NCBI GenBank assembly: GCA_947379865.1
Contig: CANCOY010000051.1
Span: forward strand, 1-26,994
Source: Acetobacteraceae bacterium
GTDB lineage: Bacteria > Pseudomonadota > Alphaproteobacteria > Zavarziniales > Zavarziniaceae
DNA length: 26,994 nucleotides
Reading direction: 5' to 3'
Positions 21,807-26,994 of the stretch are shown here, piece after piece. The notes below the pieces were generated by a model. It had not been told where the DNA came from. It ran no database searches and saw only the letters and a list, made by a program, of their open reading frames with translations. Made by a program: the position numbers and the translations under genes. Numbering within the stretch: position 1 is the stretch's first letter; each line of letters opens with the position of its first letter.

Positions 21807-23159
21807 TCAGAGAAAGCGGTCAGATGCCTCGAACCACATATAGGCCGCCCGCAGATAGGCCTTGCGCAGGCCCGGCATGGGGAAGCGGCGCAGGGGCTGG
21901 CTCATGATCACCGGGGCCGAGCTGCCCGAGGCGTCGTTGCGCCCCACCAGGTCGCGTGCCAGATAGCGCCCGGCCCAGGTGCCCATGGCCACGCCGTTGC
22001 CGTGATAGGCGAGCGCATAAGAGACACTGGGCTCATCCGGCAGGCGGCCCAGATGGGGCAAGAGGTCGGCGGAGAGATCCGTCAGCCCACGCCAGAAATG
22101 GGTCGTCTCGATCCCCTTCCAGGCCGGGTACATCTCGCCCAGGCGGCGTTCCATCCAGCGGCGCATGGTGGCGGCGCCGTCGGGCGAGGCATCAAGGCCG
22201 CCGCGCGCACCCAGCATGAAACGGCCATCCTTCAACAGGCGGTAATAGAACAGCAGGTTGCGGCTGTCGGAGATTACCATCTCCGTCCGCCAGCCCTGGG
22301 CCTCGCGCTCGGCTTGCGTCAGGGGGCGGGTGGTGACGATGTTGGTCAGCACCGGCAGCAGCACGCCGTTGAAGGCCGGATGCAGGCCTTCCTGGGTGAA
22401 GCCGGCCGTCGCCACGATCACATGGCCCGCCGTCACCGTGCCACCCGCCGTGATCAGGCGGTGGCGCGAGCCCTGGCGCTCCCACTTCAGGACCTTGCTG
22501 TGGCCATGCACCACGGCACCGCGCCGGATCGCAGCCCCGGCCAGGCCCCGGCAATATTTCAGCGGGTGCAGACCGAACCCTACTGGCGTGTAGAGGGCGC
22601 CAAAGGCCTCTGGCCCGGCATAGGCGCGTTCCGCCAATTCCGCGCGCGACCAGACTTCCGAGGGCTGGTCGAGCACGTCGCGCTGGAAATCGCGCTCGGC
22701 CGCCATCTCGGCCATGCGGTTGGGCTTGTGGGCGACATAGACCTCGCCCTTGGGGCTGGCATCGATCTCGAACCCCTCTTCCTCGGCAAGCGCCGCCACC
22801 AGATCGGAGGATTCCACCTGGGTGGCATGGAAATGGCGCAGGGCGTCGCGGCCAAAGCGCCTGAGCAGTTCCTGATAGGACAGTTTCGACGAGCCACGGG
22901 TGGCAAAGCCGCCATTGCGGCCAGAGGCACCCCAGGCCGGCACGCCCGCCTCCAGCACCCGCACGTCCACGCCATGGTCCCGCGCCAGATGCAGGGCGGC
23001 CGACAGGCCCGTATAGCCGCCGCCGATGATCGCCACATCGCAACTGGCATCGCCGGCCAGCGGCGACCAGCCCTCAACCGGCGGCCCGGCGGTGGCTTCC
23101 CAATAGCTTTCGACCGGGGTCGAGGCATCGTGGATGACCGGATGATAGAGCTGGCGCAT
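21807..23159 (-). CDS. FAD-dependent amine oxidoreductase (gamma-glutamylputrescine oxidase PuuB/DAO family)
   Basis: This 450-residue protein has the DAO Rossmann motif (DVAIIGGGYTGLSAALHLA, residues 41-59), the PuuB-type GASGRNGGF motif, TPVGFGLHPLKYCRGLA, VATAGFTQEG, and the C-terminal FAD loop YALAYHGNGVAMGTWAGR. Such enzymes oxidise the amine of gamma-glutamylputrescine or of secondary amino acids, giving an aldehyde or imine, NH3 and H2O2. The start at 23159 is chosen because AGGA lies 6 bases upstream; the longer frame to 23186 lacks this. It leads a minus-strand operon with the D-aminoacylase-like and DUF3047 genes. A putrescine/spermidine-type ABC transporter on the same strand lies 1.2 kb away, across the MeaB gene, which suggests polyamine or amino-acid catabolism. 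Confidence 0.88.
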   Translation of the reverse strand: MRQLYHPVIHDASTPVESYWEATAGPPVEGWSPLAGDASCDVAIIGGGYTGLSAALHLARDHGVDVRVLEAGVPAWGASGRNGGFATRGSSKLSYQELLRRFGRDALRHFHATQVESSDLVAALAEEEGFEIDASPKGEVYVAHKPNRMAEMAAERDFQRDVLDQPSEVWSRAELAERAYAGPEAFGALYTPVGFGLHPLKYCRGLAGAAIRRGAVVHGHSKVLKWERQGSRHRLITAGGTVTAGHVIVATAGFTQEGLHPAFNGVLLPVLTNIVTTRPLTQAEREAQGWRTEMVISDSRNLLFYYRLLKDGRFMLGARGGLDASPDGAATMRRWMERRLGEMYPAWKGIETTHFWRGLTDLSADLLPHLGRLPDEPSVSYALAYHGNGVAMGTWAGRYLARDLVGRNDASGSSAPVIMSQPLRRFPMPGLRKAYLRAAYMWFEASDRFL

Positions 23160-23359
23160 GGCGTGGTCCTGGCGTTCCGGGGGCAAGAGGCTGCCGCCCC
23201 TGATTCAGTCCATTACTGTAGATCACGACCAGGCAGGCCGGGAAAAGACCTTATCGCGCCGATGCTTTTCACCCGCCTGCGGATCTCGTCAGGGCTGGCG
23301 GTCTTGGTTAGAGTGGCGCCGCCCCAGGCCGGGGTGGAAATGGGGCCTCGATCTTGAAG

Positions 23360-24346
23360 ATGACCGACATTGCGCCCGCAGATGCGGCGCTGGCCGATGC
23401 CGTGATGACGGGTGACCGGCGCGCGCTGGCACGGGCCATCACCTTGGTTGAATCCAGCCGCGCCGACCATCAGGTGCGCGCCCAGCAGGTGCTGGCCCGG
23501 GTGCTGCCCGCCGCCGGGCGCTCCATCCGGCTTGGCTTTTCGGGCGCGCCGGGCGTGGGCAAGTCAACCTTTATCGAGACCTTTGGCGGCCATGTGACCA
23601 GCCTTGGCCACCGGCTGGCCGTGCTGGCCATCGACCCCTCGTCGCGGGTGTCGGGCGGCTCCATCCTGGGCGACAAGACGCGCATGGAACTGCTCGCCCG
23701 CAACCCGGCCGCCTTCATCCGCCCCACCCCGTCGGGCGGTGCCTTGGGTGGCGTGGCGCGCCGCACGCGCGAGGCCATGATTCTGGTGGAAGCAGCCGGT
23801 TTTGACGTGGTGATTGTCGAGACGGTCGGCGTTGGCCAGTCCGAGACGACGGTGGCCGACATGGTGGACATGTTCGTGCTGCTGCTCTCGCCCGGCGGCG
23901 GTGATGATCTGCAGGGCATCAAGCGCGGCATCATGGAACTGGCCGACCTGCTGGTGGTGAACAAGGCCGATGGCGCGCTGGAGGCGCCGGCCCGGATGGC
24001 GGCGGCAGACCATGCGGCGGCGCTGCACCTGATGCGCCCCAAGACGCCCGTGTGGACGGCGGAGGTGCTGCTGGCCTCCGCCATGACCAACAAGGGCATC
24101 GCCGAGGTCTGGGCGGCGGTCTGCCGTTATCGCGCGGCGCTGGATGGCGCCGGCCTGATCGAAAGCCGCCGCCATACCCAGGCCCGGGCCTGGATGTGGC
24201 GCGAGATCGAGGACGGGCTGATCGAGCGCCTGCGGGCAGACCCGGCCGTGGCGGGCCTGGCACCCGGCATGGAGGCCGCCGTTGCCGAAGGCCGGCTGAC
24301 GCCAACCGCCGCCGCCTTTGAGGTGCTGGCCCGCTTCAGGGGCTGA
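23360..24346 (+). CDS. meaB: Methylmalonyl-CoA mutase-associated GTPase MeaB (ArgK family)
   Basis: This 328-residue G3E GTPase has a Walker A motif at residues 62-70 (GAPGVGKST), the switch region GSILGDKTRMELLARNP, the SGGALGGVARRTREAM block, ETVGVGQSETTVADMVD (Walker B/switch II), the specificity motif VVNKADG, and a C-terminal MeaB dimerisation helix. It chaperones adenosylcobalamin loading and protection of methylmalonyl-CoA mutase or isobutyryl/ethylmalonyl mutases. No mutase gene lies in the window. The start is ATG 23360; a TTG two codons earlier is possible. It is divergent from the PuuB-like gene and convergent with the ABC permease. Its upstream 200 bases hold no gene. Confidence 0.94.
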   Translation: MTDIAPADAALADAVMTGDRRALARAITLVESSRADHQVRAQQVLARVLPAAGRSIRLGFSGAPGVGKSTFIETFGGHVTSLGHRLAVLAIDPSSRVSGGSILGDKTRMELLARNPAAFIRPTPSGGALGGVARRTREAMILVEAAGFDVVIVETVGVGQSETTVADMVDMFVLLLSPGGGDDLQGIKRGIMELADLLVVNKADGALEAPARMAAADHAAALHLMRPKTPVWTAEVLLASAMTNKGIAEVWAAVCRYRAALDGAGLIESRRHTQARAWMWREIEDGLIERLRADPAVAGLAPGMEAAVAEGRLTPTAAAFEVLARFRG

Positions 24347-24362
24347 GAGGGCCTATCCCGCC

Positions 24363-25241
24363 TCAGGCCGCAAGGGAGGTTGGCATCGGGGTATCGCGCG
24401 TCTGCTCGGCCGCCAGTTTCTCGGCTGCGGCACGGCGCTCCTCGCGGCGGCGCAGCAGTTCATAGGCAATGGCCCCGGCCAGCGTGATCGCAACAATGAT
24501 CACCGCCAGTGCCGACAGGCTGGGCGTGGTGCCCTGGCGCACGCGGCCGGCCAGCACGGTGACCAGCGTCTTGTCGGCAAGAATCGCAAAGGTCGTCGTG
24601 TTGTAGTTCTCGAACGACGACAGGAACGCCAACACCGCCGACGAGGCGATGGCAGGGGCGAGGAACGGCAGCAGAACGTGGCGGAAGACCTGCGGATAGG
24701 TGGCGCCCAGATCCAGCGCCGCCTCTTCCTGGGCGCGGTCAAAGCGCTGCAGGCGCGAGGTGAAGACCAGCATGCAATAGGCCGAAACAAAGGTGCTCTG
24801 GCCCAGGATGGCAAGGAAGACACCATTGAACAGCCAGCTGGCACCCGAAACCGTGGTCAGGTCCTTCCAGAAGATCACCGTCGAGATGCCAAGAATGACA
24901 CCCGGCGTCAGCACCGGTGAGACCACGATCAGGTAATAGATCGAGCGCGCCCGGTGATAGACCTGGGTCATCACGATGGCCGCCGCCAGGCCCACGGGCA
25001 CCGACAGCGCCACCACCCCAAGCCCGATGATGATCGAGGTCTTGAGGCCGTACATCATGTCGGCATCAGTGGCCAGGTCCGCGAACCACTTCAGCGTGAA
25101 GGCCTCGAACGGCCAGGCCGTGGGATAGCTCGGCGTGTTGAAGGCGCTGATACCCATCACCAGCAGCGGGCCAAACAGATAGGTGAAAAAGATCACCGTA
25201 TAAAAGCCAAACATGGCCTTGCGGACAGTGGTGGAATTCAT
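24363..25241 (-). CDS. Polyamine-type ABC transporter permease (PotC family)
   Basis: This 292-residue protein has about six transmembrane segments and the cytoplasmic EAA loop EEAALDLGATYPQVFRHVLLP near residues 195-215, where the ATPase docks. The N-terminus (FGFYTVIFFTYLFGPLLVMG) and the segment AFNTPSYPTAWPFEAFTLKW are the PotC pattern. It carries spermidine, putrescine or a related cation across the inner membrane together with the PotB-like partner. The start is ATG 25241, overlapping the partner's stop (ATGA), with GGAG 8 bases upstream; the longer in-frame start at 25304 lies inside the partner gene and lacks this site. The C-terminal tail (after about 270) is long, charged and low in hydrophobicity. 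Confidence 0.9.
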   Translation of the reverse strand: MNSTTVRKAMFGFYTVIFFTYLFGPLLVMGISAFNTPSYPTAWPFEAFTLKWFADLATDADMMYGLKTSIIIGLGVVALSVPVGLAAAIVMTQVYHRARSIYYLIVVSPVLTPGVILGISTVIFWKDLTTVSGASWLFNGVFLAILGQSTFVSAYCMLVFTSRLQRFDRAQEEAALDLGATYPQVFRHVLLPFLAPAIASSAVLAFLSSFENYNTTTFAILADKTLVTVLAGRVRQGTTPSLSALAVIIVAITLAGAIAYELLRRREERRAAAEKLAAEQTRDTPMPTSLAA

Positions 25242-26257
25242 CGCGTGATCTCCCCCAGGCTGACCTTGAAGATCCGCATCACCGCCAGCACGAAGGCAAT
25301 GCAACTGAGCAGCAGGATGATGGCGTAGGCCGAGCCCTGGGGCCAGTTGAAGGCCTGGTAGAAGCGGTCAAAGACGATGGGTGTGAACCAAAGGCTGCGC
25401 GGCCCGCCCAGCACCATGGGGGCGGCAAGGGCACCGGCCGACAGCATGAACACCATGGTGCAGCCAGAGGCGATGCCCGGCTTGGCATGGGGCATCACCA
25501 CAAAGGCATGGATGTGCCACCACGGTGCCCCCAGATCCCGCGCCGCCTCGATCTGGTTGTGGTCGAGGCTTTCAATGGCGTTATAGAGCGGGAACATCAT
25601 CATCAGCAGATAGGCATAGGACAGGCCGGCATAGAGGCCCACGTCATTGCCAAGGAAGTCGATCGGCTCGCTGGTGAGGCCCAGCGCCATCAGGCTGGTG
25701 TTGACGACACCCCCCGAGCTCAGCAGCACGCGGAAGGCAAAGGCGCGCAGGATCTCGTTCACCCAGAAGGGCGTGATGAGCATCAGCAGCACCAGCCGCA
25801 GCTGCGCCGGCCGCGCCGACTGGGCCATATAGAAGGCCAGCGGATAGCACAGGCAGAAATTCAGGAACGTCACCGCGATGGAGGCAACGATCGTCGTCCA
25901 GAATGCCTTGATATGGGTGGTGTTCCAGTTCTCGGTCGAGGTGGTGCTGCCATAAAGGAAATAGCGATAGTTCTCGAGCGTATAGACATCCTTTGGCCCG
26001 CCGACTTCGCGCGGCAACAGCTTGGGATGGAACGAGAAATCGATCATGTAGATCTGCGGCAGCACGATCAGCAGCAGCGCCCAGAAGCCCACCGCCACCA
26101 ACAGATAGGTGGAGATGACAATGCCGTTGCGGGCGAAAAAGCCGCGCTCCCCCGGATGGCCACTCAGGCGCCGCTCGCGCAGGGCCAGCGCCCAGAAACC
26201 CAGGATCACGACAAATGGGGCAGCCAGGATCAGCCCCTTGGCGGTGATCTCAATCAT
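25238..26257 (-). CDS. Polyamine-type ABC transporter permease (PotB family)
   Basis: This 339-residue protein has an N-terminal signal-anchor-like helix and about six further transmembrane segments. YMIDFSFHPKLLPRE, NWNTTHIKAFWTTIVASIAV and the EAA loop EAARDLGAPWWHIHAFVVMP (near residues 245-265) mark it as the PotB-type partner of the next gene. The first 50 residues form an additional N-terminal membrane span followed by a charged RRLSGHPGERGF linker. The ATG at 26257 is preferred: it overlaps the ATPase gene stop by 8 bases, whereas the in-frame start at 26362 lies inside that gene. The order ATPase, permease, permease is normal for Pot operons; the periplasmic binding protein must lie outside the window. 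Confidence 0.9.
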   Translation of the reverse strand: MIEITAKGLILAAPFVVILGFWALALRERRLSGHPGERGFFARNGIVISTYLLVAVGFWALLLIVLPQIYMIDFSFHPKLLPREVGGPKDVYTLENYRYFLYGSTTSTENWNTTHIKAFWTTIVASIAVTFLNFCLCYPLAFYMAQSARPAQLRLVLLMLITPFWVNEILRAFAFRVLLSSGGVVNTSLMALGLTSEPIDFLGNDVGLYAGLSYAYLLMMMFPLYNAIESLDHNQIEAARDLGAPWWHIHAFVVMPHAKPGIASGCTMVFMLSAGALAAPMVLGGPRSLWFTPIVFDRFYQAFNWPQGSAYAIILLLSCIAFVLAVMRIFKVSLGEITR

Positions 26258-26994
26258 GGGCGATCTGGCCCGCCGGCAGGACCAGCCCCTGTGCTGCGGC
26301 ATAGGTAACCAAAGCCGTTGCACCCGCCTCAGGAATGACCTGACCGGCGCCGCGCCCGACACTCACGGTCAGCTGACGGGGCAGGCCATCCGCGCCCACT
26401 GGCCCCGCCAGGAACACGTGGCTCATGTTGCCTTCAAAGGCGACGGCGGTCACGGGCGCACTGAAGCCCGTCTCGGCCGGGCCTTCGGCAAGGCGCAGGG
26501 CCTCAGGCCGGACAAACAGGATCGCCTCGGCGCCCACGCCAAGCCCCTTGGTATTGCGGCCAACCAGGCGGCCCATGGGCGTATCAACGGCAGCCATGCC
26601 CTCGGCCACGCTGGCGATGCGCCCGGCAAAGGCATTGTTCTCGCCAACGAAGGAGGCGACGAAGGCGGTTTCCGGCTCGTCATAGACGGCGCGGCCATCG
26701 CCCACCTGCTGGATGACGCCCGCCTCCATCACGGCGATGCGGTCGGACATGGTCAGGGCCTCGCCCTGGTCATGGGTGATGTAGATGAAGGTAACGCCCG
26801 TGCGCTGCTGGATCGCGCGCAATTCGTTGCGCATATGCTGGCGCAGCTTCAGGTCGAGGGCCGACAGGGGCTCGTCCAGCAGCAGCACGTCGGGGGCCAC
26901 CGCCAGGGCGCGGGCAATCGCCACGCGCTGCTTCTGGCCGCCCGAAAGCTCCGACACCTTCTTGTCGCCCTGGCCCGTCAGGGCTGTGAGGGCC
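26250..26994 (-). CDS. ABC transporter ATP-binding protein (PotA-like), N-terminus beyond the window
   Basis: The visible part has the C signature LSGGQKQRVAIARAL, Walker B with VLLLDEPLSALDLKLRQ, the H-loop (YITHDQGEALTMSDR) and a C-terminal TOBE domain with LFVRPEALRL and ENNAFAGRIASVAEG. The Walker A segment and about 130 residues are off the right edge. The frame continues unbroken to 26994 (GQGDKKVSELSGG), so an internal start near 26957 would be an artefact. It powers the two downstream permeases. FVGENNAFAG is typical of the polyamine/PotA and putrescine PotG group, so the substrate is probably a polyamine or similar cation, to be judged with the missing binding protein. Confidence 0.92.
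   Translation of the reverse strand, partial: ALTALTGQGDKKVSELSGGQKQRVAIARALAVAPDVLLLDEPLSALDLKLRQHMRNELRAIQQRTGVTFIYITHDQGEALTMSDRIAVMEAGVIQQVGDGRAVYDEPETAFVASFVGENNAFAGRIASVAEGMAAVDTPMGRLVGRNTKGLGVGAEAILFVRPEALRLAEGPAETGFSAPVTAVAFEGNMSHVFLAGPVGADGLPRQLTVSVGRGAGQVIPEAGATALVTYAAAQGLVLPAGQIAHD

Noticed and set aside
24318..24920. Plus-strand 200-codon frame following meaB
   Set aside because: It is antisense to the PotC-like permease, with Gln/Arg/Gly-rich content typical of shadow frames.

Overview
The window is a GC-rich, densely coded bacterial chromosome segment that looks like an alphaproteobacterium, possibly of the Rhodospirillales kind. The grounds are a PAS_5-type protein, a MaoC-Pta/AckA pair, frequent ATGA start-stop overlaps and many alpha-type metabolic enzymes. 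The genus cannot be named from the sequence alone. I saw no rRNA, tRNA, CRISPR array or insertion sequence.

Layout, left to right. Positions 1-116 hold the 5' part of a cold-shock protein gene (minus) with a long structured leader. Positions 473-1851 hold a PAS_5 protein overlapped by an isocitrate lyase/PEP mutase-family enzyme. Positions 1883-2630 are a toxin-antitoxin module of HigB(Gp49)/XRE type with a palindromic promoter-operator. A nitronate monooxygenase-like gene (2724-3659) ends exactly against a convergent D-threonine aldolase-like gene (3660-4814). Divergent from the latter are a HIT protein and a TauE/SafE permease (4942-6188). Acetate kinase and a MaoC-phosphotransacetylase fusion follow on the minus strand (6206-8808), then a secreted DUF995-like protein (8887-9402). 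Positions 9559-12547 hold an SCP2 sterol-carrier-like protein, a clear terminator, and a flavin monooxygenase/epoxide hydrolase pair. A YdhS-like FAD/NAD(P) protein (12610-14001) lies tail to tail with that pair.

Positions 14055-17147 are a sulfate-acquisition unit on the minus strand. It reads promoter, a short leader ORF with a Cys codon and alternative stems, an OprP/O-type porin with an odd N-terminal extension, a periplasmic sulfate-binding protein, and a strong terminator. Positions 17448-18655 hold two overlapping lipoprotein genes in a visibly AT-richer islet. Positions 18966-23159 are a probable minus-strand operon: a PuuB-like amine oxidase, an N-acyl-D-amino-acid deacylase-like amidohydrolase and a DUF3047 protein. 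Divergent from it is the MeaB GTPase (23360-24346). The window ends in a spermidine/putrescine-type ABC transporter operon (24363-26994, minus) whose ATPase runs off the edge.

The contents suggest a heterotroph equipped for acyl-CoA/acetate metabolism, D-amino acid and amine catabolism, lipid or isoprenoid epoxide turnover, and sulfate scavenging. The points most worth following are the candidate Cys-sensing leader before the porin-sulfate operon, the porin N-terminal extension, the loss of the catalytic Asp and His in the MaoC domain, and the substituted histidine in the nitronate monooxygenase-like protein.
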